From the NCBI GenBank assembly GCA_964467985.1, contig CAYXTP010000004.1, positions 186,001 to 250,000 of the forward strand: a DNA stretch of 64,000 nucleotides, written 5' to 3'. Source of the DNA: GCA-2720975 sp964467985 (GTDB lineage Bacteria; Planctomycetota; UBA1135; GCA-002686595). Of this stretch, positions 27,602 to 36,862 are shown piece by piece. Each line of letters opens with the position of its first letter. Position 1 is the stretch's first letter. The position numbers were made by a program, and so were the translations under genes. The notes below the pieces were generated by a model. The model saw only the letters and a program-made list of their open reading frames with translations. It had not been told where the DNA came from and searched no databases.

Positions 27602-28372
27602 ATGATCGTCGACACCCACTCGCACCTTTTCTGGAAGGACTTTGACAAAGATCGGGCCGAAGTACTCACTCGGGCGCGGGCCAATGGAGTCGAACACATA
27701 CTCGTGGTCGGCACCGATGTGGACACGTCTCAGGCGGCCTGGGACCTATGCCTTGACGAACCGGGTCTGTTCCCCACGGCAGGCATCCACCCGCATGATG
27801 CACGGTCCATCGACGAGCCCGAGGCGCAGGCGCGTATCGAGGAACTGTGTCGGCGCGAGGGTTGTGTGGCCGTGGGTGAATCGGGCCTCGATTTCTTCAA
27901 GGAGTATTCACCACGCGAAGCCCAAGAGCGGGCCTTCCGCTGGCATCTTCAACTCGCGTGCGAACTGGACAAGCCGGTGATCATCCATTGCCGAGAGGCC
28001 CATGCTGCCACCCTCGCAGCCGTGCAGGAATTTCCCGGCGTGCGCGGCGTAATGCACTGCTACACCATGGGACCCAGCGAACTCTCCGCCTACCTCGAAG
28101 CAGGCCTGTACATCTCCTTCTCGGGCGTCGTCACCTTCCCCAAGAACGAGCACAACTTGGCCGCCGCCTGCGCCGTGCCGCTAGAGCGATTACTCGTCGA
28201 AACCGATTGCCCTTTCCTGGCTCCCCAGGGCCACCGAGGCAAACGCAACGAACCCGCACACACGCGAGTCGTCCTGGAACACATTGCCGAGGCCAGAGCC
28301 ATTGAGACTGAGGAGTTGGCGGAGGTGACGTCCAGCAACGCCTTCGAGCTCTTCCGACTAGCCAGCCACTAG
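27602..28372 (+). CDS. tatD: TatD-family metal-dependent hydrolase / DNase
   Basis: This 256-residue protein is the usual TatD length. Ligand motifs are in order: DTHSHLF at residues 4-10, GIHPHDA, GESGLDFF, IIHCREAH, GVMHCYTMG and ETDCPFLAPQGHRGKRNEP, the last being the family signature. TatD proteins are cytoplasmic 3'-5' exonucleases implicated in DNA repair and turnover. All metal ligands are present, so an active enzyme is expected. It follows the HEAT-like lipoprotein gene and ends before a strong hairpin shared with the convergent prepilin gene. Confidence 0.93.
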   Translation: MIVDTHSHLFWKDFDKDRAEVLTRARANGVEHILVVGTDVDTSQAAWDLCLDEPGLFPTAGIHPHDARSIDEPEAQARIEELCRREGCVAVGESGLDFFKEYSPREAQERAFRWHLQLACELDKPVIIHCREAHAATLAAVQEFPGVRGVMHCYTMGPSELSAYLEAGLYISFSGVVTFPKNEHNLAAACAVPLERLLVETDCPFLAPQGHRGKRNEPAHTRVVLEHIAEARAIETEELAEVTSSNAFELFRLASH

Positions 28373-28405
28373 TCGCAGAGCACTTGGGCAGGGGACCAAA
28401 GGCAA

Positions 28406-28436
28406 GGGGCGCCGACACGCAAAGTGTCGACGCCCC
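28406..28436. terminator. Hairpin between convergent tatD and prepilin genes
   Basis: GGGGCG (28406-28411) pairs with CGCCCC (28431-28436). After one C-A mismatch, CGACAC (28413-28418) pairs with GTGTCG (28424-28429) around a GCAAA loop. A 12-pair stem between two stop codons suits a bidirectional terminator. No clear T-run follows on either strand. Confidence 0.65.
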
Positions 28437-28461
28437 TGTGTGCTAGCTGGTCCTAGGAGGA

Positions 28462-29208
28462 CTAGTTGCCGACTGCGGTCCAGGTGTTGGTATCCACGGC
28501 GGTCTTGCCCATGATAGCCAAGCCGACTTGGTCACCCATATCGGCGGTGTCGTAGGCAGCGCTGAAGGCGGGGACCAGGGTCGTGCCCTCGTAGCGAGCC
28601 GCAGTCACCTTGGCGTCCGTCTGAATGATGTCCATGTCCTGGTTGACGAAGAAGCAACGGTTGCCCGTCTTGCCGGCCTCTTTGGGCCAAGCGTAGGCGC
28701 ACCACAGGATCTCACAGTTGGCGGAATCCGGAGCGCCACTACCGGTGGTGGCTCCACCACCTGCGGCTTCGGCAATACCGGCGATCGTTCCGCTGCTCTC
28801 GGCGGCGGGCAGGTAGATCTTGAACATGTAGCCTTGCTTCTCAACGACGCTGGTGGCGATGTTGCCAAAGGTCGTGGCCAAGAACGAGGGGGTCAGCAGT
28901 CCACCGGAGAGATCCGGGGGGTTGCCCACGCCGCCCCAGGCGCGCATGGCGTCGGAGCCGGCGAGCTCGCCGAAGTAACCGTACTCACCACCGCCATCGG
29001 CATCCGTGTCGATGGAGCAGGAAGCTTGGAATTGCTGCTGAGCAGCGGCGATCGTACGCAGGGTACCGACGGCCGCGTTCTCGTTGGCGGACAAGCGAGC
29101 ACTCATCAGCTTGGGAAGAGCGACGGCTGCCACGATAGCGATAATAGCCACCACGATCATCAGTTCGATGAGCGTGAAGCCTGACTGTTTGTTGTTGCGG
29201 ATTCTCAT
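28462..29208 (-). CDS. Type IV prepilin / type II pseudopilin (probable major subunit)
   Basis: This 248-residue protein has a class III signal: a short basic leader (MRIRNNKQSG), the cleavage site G10/F11, Glu5 of the mature protein (FTLIE) and a 20-residue hydrophobic helix (LMIVVAIIAIVAAVALPKLM). The body holds conserved-looking cysteines (ASCSID, NCEILWCAYAW, NRCFF) and a DUF-like globular head. It would be cleaved and N-methylated by the PilD-type peptidase encoded near 37 kb. It is the only prepilin in the window and is transcribed after pilT, pilB and pilC with a 265-bp gap. It could be the major pilin or the major pseudopilin of a secretion pseudopilus. Confidence 0.9.
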   Translation of the reverse strand: MRIRNNKQSGFTLIELMIVVAIIAIVAAVALPKLMSARLSANENAAVGTLRTIAAAQQQFQASCSIDTDADGGGEYGYFGELAGSDAMRAWGGVGNPPDLSGGLLTPSFLATTFGNIATSVVEKQGYMFKIYLPAAESSGTIAGIAEAAGGGATTGSGAPDSANCEILWCAYAWPKEAGKTGNRCFFVNQDMDIIQTDAKVTAARYEGTTLVPAFSAAYDTADMGDQVGLAIMGKTAVDTNTWTAVGN

Positions 29209-29473
29209 CTGTGGAGTGTCCTGGTAGTGGGCGTCCCGAAGCAGAAGGCTGGGGTTCCCGTTTGACTGTTGCAGTCGGTTGGTGTGAATTTGAACTCAAG
29301 CCCCCTGATGGGAGGCCATGCTTGGGTAGTCGCCGCTGGGGGAATCCCAGCCACATTGACTTCCCCTGTTATCGACCTGCTGGGGGCTCCGCTTGAGGGC
29401 CATGAATCCTTCCCAAGTCACGTTCTCGATTCGAGGCAGGCTTCCCACCCCTTGACGCCCTTCTTGTCGGCGT

Positions 29474-30703
29474 CTACTTACCAACTTGGCCGGCCATGTC
29501 CAGAATCGGGATGAAAATGGACAGCACGACGGTGCCGACAACAAATCCCATGACGCAGATCAGCAGGGGTTCAATCAAGGAAGTCAGTGCTTTGACCTGG
29601 GCCTTGACCTGAGCGTCGTAGAACTCAGAGATCTTCTCCAATAGCGCCTCGAGGGCACCCGTGCGTTCTCCGATCGCAATCATGCGCACGACCATGGGAG
29701 GGAACACCGGCTCGTTAGAGAGCGGTTCCGAAAGCAGGTTGCCGTTACGCACACTCTCACGCGACTTGGTTACGGCTCGCTCCACGACCCCGTTGCCCGC
29801 CGTGTTCCCGACGATGTCCAGGGTGGACATGATCGGTACGCCCGAACGAATGAGAGTCGAGAAGGTGCGACTAAAGCGCGCCAAGCAGACTTTTTTCATC
29901 AGCGGTCCGAAGACGGGCACCTTGAGGATCGCGCGGTCCCACAGGAGCGAGCCCCGCGGGGTACGCTTGAACATGACAAGCAGACTGGTCAACACGGCCC
30001 CGCCCGCAATGAACATGAGTACGTTTTCGCGCAGGGTGTTCGAAAGGTTCAAGACGAACTCTGTAATAGCCGGCAGCTCCGAGCCCATGGACTCGAACAC
30101 TCCCTTGAACGTGGGGACAACACCCATCATCAAGAACGCCGTAATCGCCACAACGAGAATCATGGAAATGACCGGATAGGTCATGGCCAACTTGATTTCG
30201 CGGCTAAGTGCCTCGGATTCTTCCTGGTAGTCGGCCAGCCGGGCGAGGATGACGTCCATCTGCCCGGACACTTCCCCCGCCTTGACCATGTTGATGTACA
30301 GGTGGGAGAACACCTTGGGGCAGTTCTCCATGGAATTCGACAAGTCGGAGCCGGCTCGCAGATCGGCCACCATGCTCTCACAGCAGGCCTTCATGCCGGG
30401 GGACTCGGCCTGGTGACCCAGCACCTCGAGCGATTCAAGCAACGAGAGCCCCGCACCGACCATGGTGGACAGCTGGCGCGTAAAGATCACCAATTCACCC
30501 TTGCGGGCTGTCTTCTTGACCTTACCCCCACCTAGGCTCCAGCGCGCACTGCGCCCGGCTCCCTTGCCCGACTCACTGAGGCTCAACAGAACGAGATTCT
30601 TGCTGCGCAACTGGGCCAGAGCGTCGGCCTTGGTGGTAGCACTGATCGTGCCCTCTAGGTGTTTGCCCTCGGGACTCTTGGCTGCGTACTTGAAGTGGTT
30701 CAC
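29474..30703 (-). CDS. pilC: Type IV pilus / type II secretion inner-membrane platform protein
   Basis: This 409-residue protein matches PilC/GspF. It has a short N-terminal domain (YAAKSPEGKHLEGTI) and two homologous T2SSF domains, each with the TRQLSTMVGAGLSLLESL-like motif; the second reads FSRTFSTLIRSGVPIMSTLD. Three membrane helices are visible, one after each domain (ISMILVVAITAFLMMGVVP) and one at the C-terminus. It anchors the ATPase to the inner membrane and turns ATPase motion into pilin insertion. It is 25 bp downstream of pilB. A small GACGCC/GGCGTC hairpin sits over its stop codon. Confidence 0.93.
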   Translation of the reverse strand: MNHFKYAAKSPEGKHLEGTISATTKADALAQLRSKNLVLLSLSESGKGAGRSARWSLGGGKVKKTARKGELVIFTRQLSTMVGAGLSLLESLEVLGHQAESPGMKACCESMVADLRAGSDLSNSMENCPKVFSHLYINMVKAGEVSGQMDVILARLADYQEESEALSREIKLAMTYPVISMILVVAITAFLMMGVVPTFKGVFESMGSELPAITEFVLNLSNTLRENVLMFIAGGAVLTSLLVMFKRTPRGSLLWDRAILKVPVFGPLMKKVCLARFSRTFSTLIRSGVPIMSTLDIVGNTAGNGVVERAVTKSRESVRNGNLLSEPLSNEPVFPPMVVRMIAIGERTGALEALLEKISEFYDAQVKAQVKALTSLIEPLLICVMGFVVGTVVLSIFIPILDMAGQVGK

Positions 30704-30728
30704 GGTAGATTGCTTGGAGGAATCGGGC

Positions 30729-32429
30729 TCAGTCGCCCAGGGTCACGCGCAGGACTTCTTCGAGAGCCGTCACTCCGCGTGCGGCGTTGAGCATGCCCAC
30801 GCGGCGCAGGGTGAACATGCCTTCGTCAATGGCCTGGGCTTTGAGTTCTGCTTTGGAGGCGCCTTCGATGATCAAGCGCTTGATGGCAGGACTCACTTTC
30901 ATGGTTTCGAAGATCGGGAAGCGTCCGCGGTATCCCTGGTTGCACTTACGGCAGCCGGCAGGGTCGGCTTCGTAGAAGACATGCTCATCCTGCAGGTCAC
31001 TCGCCAGCAAGCCCATGCCAGTCAGTGCCTTCATGGACGGTCTCTCAATCGGGATTCGACACTCCGGACACAACCGCCGTCCTAGTCGCTGCGCACACAC
31101 ACAGAGGACAGAGCTGGAGACCATGAACGGGTCGACTCCCATATCCGCCAATCTGGAAATGGTTCCGGGCGCGTCATTGGTGTGCAGGGTCGAGAGCACG
31201 AGGTGCCCAGTGAGCGCTGCCTTGACGGCGATGTCCGCCGTTTCCTTGTCGCGGATTTCGCCGAGCAGCACGACGTCGGGGTCCTGCCGCAAGATGGATC
31301 GCAATGCACCCGCGAATGTCATTCCCCGCTTGGGATTCACGGGCACCTGATTGACGCCATCCATCTGGTACTCGACGGGATCCTCCACGGTGGTCACGTT
31401 GACCTCCTCGCAAGCGACGGCTTGGACACATGAATAGAGGGTGGTGGACTTGCCACTGCCCGTCGGTCCGGTAACCAAAAGCATCCCGTAGGGAGACTCG
31501 ATCGCTTCGCGAATGTCCTCGAGACACCTGGGCTCGTAACCCATGCTCTCCAGAGACATGGCCATGGAACCGGCATCCAAGATCCGGATCACGCATTTCT
31601 CGCCCCCCACTACGGGAAGCACGGATAGCCGGCAGTCGATTGAACGGCCTTCGTGGCGAATCTGGAACTTGCCATCCTGAGGCACCTGGCGCTCTGCAAT
31701 GTCGAGCTTGGCCAAGATCTTGAGACGCGAGGTCAAGGACGGCAGGACGGCCTTGGGCGGAGACATTACCTCTCGCATGCGACCGTCGATCCGGTACCGG
31801 ATACGAACGCAGGCGCTGCCCGGCTCGATGTGGATGTCGCTGGCCTTGGACTTGAGAGCGCGCAACAAGACTAGGTTGGCTAGCTTGACAGCCGGCGCGG
31901 CGCCGTCTTCGCCGGTCTCCTGGGCGATGTCACTCGTCTCCTCTTCCTCTTCGATGTGCACCCCATCGGCACCGGAGACCTCCTCCATCATGTCCGCGAC
32001 CTGCTGGGCTCCTTGATCAAAGGCCGCATCCAAGACGGACACGAGGGCCGGACCCGAGGCGTAGACCGAGCGAATGAAGCACCCGGTCTCGCGTCGCATG
32101 TCATCGAACAACAGGACGTCGAACGGATCGCTGATGGCCAGGGTCAGGACGTCGCCGTTCTTGGTCAGAGGCAAGACCTTGCGCCGTTTGCATTCATCCT
32201 CGGGAATCGAGCTCAGCGCCTCGGCGTCGGGGATGACGCGACTCAGGTCGATCGGCGCAATGCCTGCAGCGCCACAGATCGTCTCTCCGATACTTTCTTC
32301 GCTGAGCACGCCCTTCTCGATGAGGGTCTGGACGGGATCTCCACCCTCCCCTTGGGCTTCCTTCCACTGCTCCTTTGTGACGAGATCGCCCTTGAGCAGC
32401 AGTCGCCGTACCCTGTTGGATTGCAGCAT
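30729..32429 (-). CDS. pilB: Type IV pilus / type II secretion assembly ATPase
   Basis: This 566-residue cytoplasmic hexameric ATPase (PilB/GspE) drives pilus or pseudopilus extension. An N-terminal MshEN-type domain (residues 1-150) and an acidic linker (HIEEEEETSD) precede the core. Walker A GPTGSGKST is at 321-329, the Asp box is VTTVEDPVEYQMDGVNQV, Walker B LLGEIRD is at 388-394 and the His box is GHLVLSTLHTNDA. The four-cysteine zinc site, CPEC (454-457) and CRKC (493-496), separates PilB/GspE from PilT. Glu at the second N2B position and all arginine fingers appear intact. Start ATG lies 1 bp after the pilT stop. Confidence 0.94.
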   Translation of the reverse strand: MLQSNRVRRLLLKGDLVTKEQWKEAQGEGGDPVQTLIEKGVLSEESIGETICGAAGIAPIDLSRVIPDAEALSSIPEDECKRRKVLPLTKNGDVLTLAISDPFDVLLFDDMRRETGCFIRSVYASGPALVSVLDAAFDQGAQQVADMMEEVSGADGVHIEEEEETSDIAQETGEDGAAPAVKLANLVLLRALKSKASDIHIEPGSACVRIRYRIDGRMREVMSPPKAVLPSLTSRLKILAKLDIAERQVPQDGKFQIRHEGRSIDCRLSVLPVVGGEKCVIRILDAGSMAMSLESMGYEPRCLEDIREAIESPYGMLLVTGPTGSGKSTTLYSCVQAVACEEVNVTTVEDPVEYQMDGVNQVPVNPKRGMTFAGALRSILRQDPDVVLLGEIRDKETADIAVKAALTGHLVLSTLHTNDAPGTISRLADMGVDPFMVSSSVLCVCAQRLGRRLCPECRIPIERPSMKALTGMGLLASDLQDEHVFYEADPAGCRKCNQGYRGRFPIFETMKVSPAIKRLIIEGASKAELKAQAIDEGMFTLRRVGMLNAARGVTALEEVLRVTLGD

Positions 32430-32430
32430 C

Positions 32431-33495
32431 TTAGGCCGCCTTCACCGCGGAATGCAGTTCGGTGGGATCGCCGAGGGCCACCTCAGCGTCCGCCATCTGG
32501 ATTTTCCCGCGCTGCACAAGCTCAGCCAGGGACTGAGCCATGGTGCGCATGCCCACCCGGCCACCGGTCTGAATGCTAGAGTAGAGCTGGTGCGCCTTGC
32601 CGTCGCGAATGAGGGCCCGAATGCCAGAGTTAGCCAACAGGATTTCAGCAGCCATGTGACGGCCCGTTCCCGTAGCGCTCTTCAGCAGTTTCTGACTGAA
32701 CACGGCCTGCAACGAGAACGAGAGCATCGTGCGCACCTGAGCCTGCTGATGGGCCGGGAAGACATCGATGATGCGGTTGATCGTCTGCACTGCGTCGGAC
32801 GTGTGCAGGGTTGCAAAGGTCAAGTGACCGGTCTCGGCCAGGGTCAGGGCGGCTTCAATGGTCTCGTGATCACGCAATTCACCAACGAGCACCACGTCGG
32901 GATCTTGTCGGAGCACCGATCGCAAGGCGTTCTTGAAGCTGTGCGTATCCCCACCCACTTCGCGTTGGTTCACCAGGCAGTGTTTGTGGACGTGGGTAAA
33001 TTCCACCGGATCCTCAATCGTGACGATGTGCGCCTGTCGGGTCTGGTTGATGTGATCGATCATGGACGCCAGCGTGGTGGACTTTCCGCTGCCAGTCGCT
33101 CCCGTGACCAACACGAGCCCCGACTGCATGGCGCAGATGCGCTTGGCGGTGTCCACGGGTACGCCGAGAGTCTCGAAATCGGGGGTGACACTGGGAATCG
33201 AACGCAGCACACAGGCGGCCGCCCCTTGCTGGTGAAAGACGTTGACTCGAAAACGGCCAAAGCCCTCCAGCCCGATAGAGCAGTCCAACTCTAGGTCCGC
33301 GTCGTAGCGCGCAATTTGATCGGTGGTCAGAATGCTCGTGACAAGTCGGCGGGAGTCCTCCTCCCCCAGGGTGTCGCACTCCACGGCAAGCAATTCTCCA
33401 TCCACACGGATCCGCGGCGGACTGCCAACAGAAACGTGCAAATCGCTGCCCCCCTGGCGCACCATGAGCGCCAGCAGTTCTTCCATGGTAATCAT
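32431..33495 (-). CDS. pilT: Type IV pilus retraction ATPase
   Basis: This 354-residue protein is the usual PilT length. A PAS-like N-domain includes SDLHVSVGSPPRIRVDGEL. Walker A GATGSGKST is at 132-140, the Asp box is IVTIEDPVEFTH, Walker B is VVLVGELRD and the His box is GHLTFATLHTSDA. The PilT-specific C-terminal motif GIRALIRDGKAHQLYSSIQT (the AIRNLIRE equivalent) is present, and the zinc cysteines of PilB are absent. The ATG at 33495 has an AAGGAGC ribosome-binding site 10 nt upstream. A longer frame to 33558 has none. It is first in a pilT, pilB, pilC, prepilin unit. Confidence 0.93.
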   Translation of the reverse strand: MITMEELLALMVRQGGSDLHVSVGSPPRIRVDGELLAVECDTLGEEDSRRLVTSILTTDQIARYDADLELDCSIGLEGFGRFRVNVFHQQGAAACVLRSIPSVTPDFETLGVPVDTAKRICAMQSGLVLVTGATGSGKSTTLASMIDHINQTRQAHIVTIEDPVEFTHVHKHCLVNQREVGGDTHSFKNALRSVLRQDPDVVLVGELRDHETIEAALTLAETGHLTFATLHTSDAVQTINRIIDVFPAHQQAQVRTMLSFSLQAVFSQKLLKSATGTGRHMAAEILLANSGIRALIRDGKAHQLYSSIQTGGRVGMRTMAQSLAELVQRGKIQMADAEVALGDPTELHSAVKAA

Positions 33496-33505
33496 TGCCG
33501 ATCGT

Positions 33506-33512
33506 GCTCCTT
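33506..33512 (-). promoter_or_regulatory. Ribosome-binding site that fixes the pilT start
   Basis: AAGGAGC on the minus strand ends 10 nt before the ATG at 33495. It favours that ATG over the one at 33486 (19 nt away) and over the longer frame. Confidence 0.6.
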
Positions 33513-33609
33513 GAGGTCCGAGTGAGCACATCGCACACCGGGGACCCGGCACTCTCATCGACCCCCAGGGGCTCCAAGCTGTAGGGCCCCGGCATTCTGG
33601 GCATATTCC

Positions 33610-33623
33610 GCTCTGCGCAGAGC
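33610..33623. promoter_or_regulatory. 14-bp perfect palindrome upstream of pilT
   Basis: GCTCTGCGCAGAGC is a perfect inverted repeat 115 bp upstream of the pilT start and downstream of the EF-G-like gene. It could be an operator for the pilT operon. With no regulator in view, and given the chance level for such palindromes, this is tentative. Confidence 0.25.
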
Positions 33624-33719
33624 TTCACAGCGCCCCCAGGCGTGCAAGCTGGGCCCCGCCAGCGGACCCCGACTGCAGCGTCTCACTTGGAGACACCTCG
33701 CACTATGGGCGGTCCCGGG

Positions 33720-35726
33720 TCACTCCCCTGAGTGCTTGCCCAGGACCGCTAGGACCTTGGTTTGCTCACCTGAGGGCATGGGAGCAAATCGGGCAAAGTC
33801 CATCAGATAGGACCCCTCTCCCGCAGTTTGGGACTTGAGATCCCGGTGATAGGTCTGCACCTGGGACAGGGGCGCCTCCGCCACGATCACCGTAATGGCA
33901 CCGTCTTCCTCATTGGTCTGGTCGAGCACATGCCCGCGCCGCTGACTTGTCAGATCACTGAAGATCGTGCCCGCGTCATCGGTAGGAACGTGGATCTTGA
34001 GCTTCATGATGGGCTCGAGTAGCACCGGTTTGGCCTTCTCAAAACCATCCGCGAAGGCACGCGCGCCAGCCATCTTGAAACTGCCTTCGTCCGAGTCCAC
34101 AGCGTGAAACTTGCCGTCGTAGACCTCAGCTTCCACATCGACGACAAGGCCGTTCGTGAGTATGCCCTCGGCGCAGACCTCATGGATGCCCTTGTCCACG
34201 GCGGGAATCAGGTTGCGCGGGATCGAACCGCCAACGACGGCGTCCTTGAAGACGACGCCACTTCCTTGGGGCAGTGGCTTGAGCCTCAAGTAACACTCGC
34301 CAAACTGGCCCCTTCCACCGCTCTGCTTCTTGTGCCGATGATGACCCTGAGAGCTCTTGGTGATGGTCTCTCGGTAAGCGATACGCGGTAGAGCGGTGTC
34401 CACTTTCACGCCATAGCGCCGGTCGAGTCGTAGGAATAGCAACTGCAGGTGCAGATCACTCATTCCGTACACCACGACCTCGTGGGTGTCCGGGTCGTGG
34501 TCGACGCGCAGTGTCGGATCTTCTGCGATGAGCTTGTTGAGGGACTCCCCGATCTTCTGCTCGTCGGCCCGCGACTTGGGGGTCACGGCCAGGCCGACCA
34601 TGGGGTTGGGCAGGCCAGGGGTCGGGACGGCCACAACCTCCCCACCCGGGTTCGCGAATCCCGACCAATTCGGCAGGTCCTCCACCTTCGAAAAAGCCAC
34701 GACGTCGCCGGGGCCAGCAGATTCCACGGGTTCGCGGTTCTTGCCCACCATGCGGAACAGGCCTCCCAGTTTCTCCCCCTTGCCACCGGAGGAGGGGGCC
34801 ACGGAGGCGCCTGCGGCCAAGGTGCCCCTGTGAATGCGGGCCAGGCAGATCTTGCCCACGTGCGGATCACTGGCCACGCTGAAGACCGTACCGGCCAAGG
34901 AGGCATCCAGATCGGGCTCAATCTGCTGGCCGTCTGCGTCAAGAGTGGGTAGACAAGCCGGACTCGGAGCAAAACGCCTCAGGAACTCCAAGGCACGATC
35001 GACAGCCAAGCCACTCTCCGGATTGCACACGATTACGGGCACGAGATCGCCGTTGGCGATGGCTCGAGGCATGTGCTCTTCCAGCTGCTCTTCGGTGAGC
35101 TCCTGATTCTCCAGGTATTCCATGAGGAGTGCTTCGTCCTCACACCCGTCCATGACACGGTCCTTGAGTCGGCCGCACCATTCGCTCTCTGGATTGAGGA
35201 TAGCTCGGCTCACGGAGGTGAATGCGTCCCCGTTTCCATCAGGAAGGAGGACGGGCACACACTGCTCCCCCACACCCTGACGCAGGTCGGCGATCGCGAT
35301 CTCGAAGTCTGCGTTCTCCCCATCCAAGTGAGTCAGGATGACCGCGCGGCCGCGGCCCAGCGCGGCAGCCTGCTTCATCTTGGTTCGCAAATTAAATGTG
35401 GTCCCGCTGGAGCAACTGACCACGCCGACAACGAGGTCAGCACAGAACATTGCCGATTGAACTTCAGACACGAATTCGGGATAGCCCGGAGTGTCCAGGA
35501 AAGTCCAAGTACAGCCCTTGTGTTCGGCCCATACCGCGGACAGCTGGAGGGTGTGTTGCTTGTCTTGCTCCTCCGGTTCCGTATCGCAAATACTGCTCTT
35601 GTCTGCTACCGATCCCTTGCGCGGGGAGGCTCCGGTCAAGTGGGCGAAGGCGTCCACGAGTGTGGTCTTGCCCACCGAGGGGTGGCCCACGAAAGCGATG
35701 TTGCGGAGAGACTTGAGTTGGGTCAT
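33720..35726 (-). CDS. EF-G-like translational GTPase paralog
   Basis: This 668-residue protein has the five-domain EF-G layout. G1 GHPSVGKT is at 14-21 and G3 DTPGYPEF at 78-85. G4 is THLD (132-135) in place of NKMD. Domain IV carries the basic HHRHKKQSGGRGQFG segment and the GGSIPRNLIPAVDKGI element, and domain V has LTSQRRGHV. The altered G2 region and the HHRHKKQSGGRGQFG motif are typical of the second, non-housekeeping EF-G group (EF-G-like/FusA2) known from Thermus, actinobacteria and planctomycetes, whose role is unclear. It probably is not the main elongation factor, since no rpsL/rpsG/tuf neighbours are present. The ATG at 35726 gives the standard N-terminus. Confidence 0.9.
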   Translation of the reverse strand: MTQLKSLRNIAFVGHPSVGKTTLVDAFAHLTGASPRKGSVADKSSICDTEPEEQDKQHTLQLSAVWAEHKGCTWTFLDTPGYPEFVSEVQSAMFCADLVVGVVSCSSGTTFNLRTKMKQAAALGRGRAVILTHLDGENADFEIAIADLRQGVGEQCVPVLLPDGNGDAFTSVSRAILNPESEWCGRLKDRVMDGCEDEALLMEYLENQELTEEQLEEHMPRAIANGDLVPVIVCNPESGLAVDRALEFLRRFAPSPACLPTLDADGQQIEPDLDASLAGTVFSVASDPHVGKICLARIHRGTLAAGASVAPSSGGKGEKLGGLFRMVGKNREPVESAGPGDVVAFSKVEDLPNWSGFANPGGEVVAVPTPGLPNPMVGLAVTPKSRADEQKIGESLNKLIAEDPTLRVDHDPDTHEVVVYGMSDLHLQLLFLRLDRRYGVKVDTALPRIAYRETITKSSQGHHRHKKQSGGRGQFGECYLRLKPLPQGSGVVFKDAVVGGSIPRNLIPAVDKGIHEVCAEGILTNGLVVDVEAEVYDGKFHAVDSDEGSFKMAGARAFADGFEKAKPVLLEPIMKLKIHVPTDDAGTIFSDLTSQRRGHVLDQTNEEDGAITVIVAEAPLSQVQTYHRDLKSQTAGEGSYLMDFARFAPMPSGEQTKVLAVLGKHSGE

Positions 35727-36125
35727 GGGATCTCAGAAAAGCCGCGTCCAGGAAAGTCGAGATTGCAGACTCGAAGAACTGGACGGAGCGGGTGAACGTG
35801 CGGGGGAATGGCAGGAGTTGTGACACAACATCACAGACCGGACCGCTGTCGACCCGATCTGCTTGAGGTGGCCCCCATCCTACCCACCGCCTCGATTTTG
35901 GGCAGGACTCGATGGGCGTAGGCGACGCCGGAAAAGGGCTCCAAGACAATCCTGCAACGTACGGCCGGAGCTTTGCGTCGTGCCCGAATTTGGTGCGGAG
36001 AACACGCGGACCTGCAGCGACCAGAAGCCCCTCTGAACAGCACCTGAATGCGTATTTGCGATCTCCTATCGGAGCCCGTCACTCAGTGCTCTGGCGGCTG
36101 CCGCGCGCACGTGACAGCGGCCGGC
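35727..36125. other. Intergenic region between EF-G-like gene and OmpA-type lipoprotein
   Basis: I see no gene in these 399 bases. Frames here are short, lack family motifs and partly mirror the EF-G-like 5' end. The region should hold the EF-G-like promoter and the 3' end of the prepilin-peptidase operon. Confidence 0.4.
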
Positions 36126-36797
36126 CTAGGGCCCTTGCCGGACCACCAGTTCCACACGTCGGTTACGCGCCTTGTTCGAAGGCCCGTCATTGGGCGCCAC
36201 GGGCATGTGAGATCCGTATCCCGACACGACGAATCGCTCGTCCGCAATCTTGCACTGCTCGACCAGGAATTTGACCACAGCCATGGAGCGCATGATCGAC
36301 AAGTGTCGGTTGGACTCAAAGCCGGACTTGCGGATGGGGTCGGAATCTGTATGCCCTTCCACGTGAAACCTCGCCTCGCCGGTGAACTCGGATCGCAATC
36401 GACGAGCCAGGGTCCGGAGGGCTTCCTGACCCTTTTCGCTGATCGACGCCTTGCCCGAAGCAAAGGTCACCGATGTGGGAATCGTAAAAACTACATCGCC
36501 GCCACGTTGAGCCACGGAGATGCCGGCTTGCTCTAGGTCGGGAAACGCAGTGCGCGTAGCGGCGCGGGTCTCCAACTCAGTCGTGCTCGCTTGCAGGGCC
36601 TGAGCCAGACGATCACATTCGTTCTGAAGTCTCAGAACGTCGTCGGCCAGGGAAGCGTTTTGGGCGTAGAGCTTCTGCTGTTCCGCATGGCTCTCCTCGA
36701 GTGCCAGGCTGTTTGCCCCCATTGAAGCACAGCCCGAGAGAAGGCTGGCCATGAGCAGCAGCCGCGTGGCCGCGGTGACTGAAGTGCGTTCGTACAT
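36126..36797 (-). CDS. OmpA-family peptidoglycan-associated lipoprotein
   Basis: This 223-residue protein has lipobox LLSGC (lipid Cys23). A roughly 50-residue coiled-coil follows (EESHAEQQKLYAQNASLADD, LRLQNECDRLAQALQ), then a C-terminal OmpA/MotB domain: TFASGKASIS, FHVEGHTDSDPI, NRHLSIMRSMAVVKFLV and NKARNRRVELVV. The Asp and Arg that bind diaminopimelate are present, which points to attachment to murein. The layout matches MotB-like/Pal-like tethers. The ATG at 36797 has an AAGGGGG box 7 nt upstream. The frame opens earlier, but that would overlap the prepilin peptidase. It may anchor the pilus or the outer membrane. Confidence 0.9.
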   Translation of the reverse strand: MYERTSVTAATRLLLMASLLSGCASMGANSLALEESHAEQQKLYAQNASLADDVLRLQNECDRLAQALQASTTELETRAATRTAFPDLEQAGISVAQRGGDVVFTIPTSVTFASGKASISEKGQEALRTLARRLRSEFTGEARFHVEGHTDSDPIRKSGFESNRHLSIMRSMAVVKFLVEQCKIADERFVVSGYGSHMPVAPNDGPSNKARNRRVELVVRQGP

Positions 36798-36804
36798 GAG
36801 TATT

Positions 36805-36811
36805 CCCCCTT
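36805..36811 (-). promoter_or_regulatory. Ribosome-binding site that fixes the OmpA-type lipoprotein start
   Basis: AAGGGGG on the minus strand lies 7 nt before the ATG at 36797. It supports that start over an upstream one at 36872 within the prepilin-peptidase gene. Confidence 0.55.
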
Positions 36812-36862
36812 GCTGTTTGAGTCCAAGTCCAGTTTCCATTCCTGTTGGTTCCACCTTCGCGT

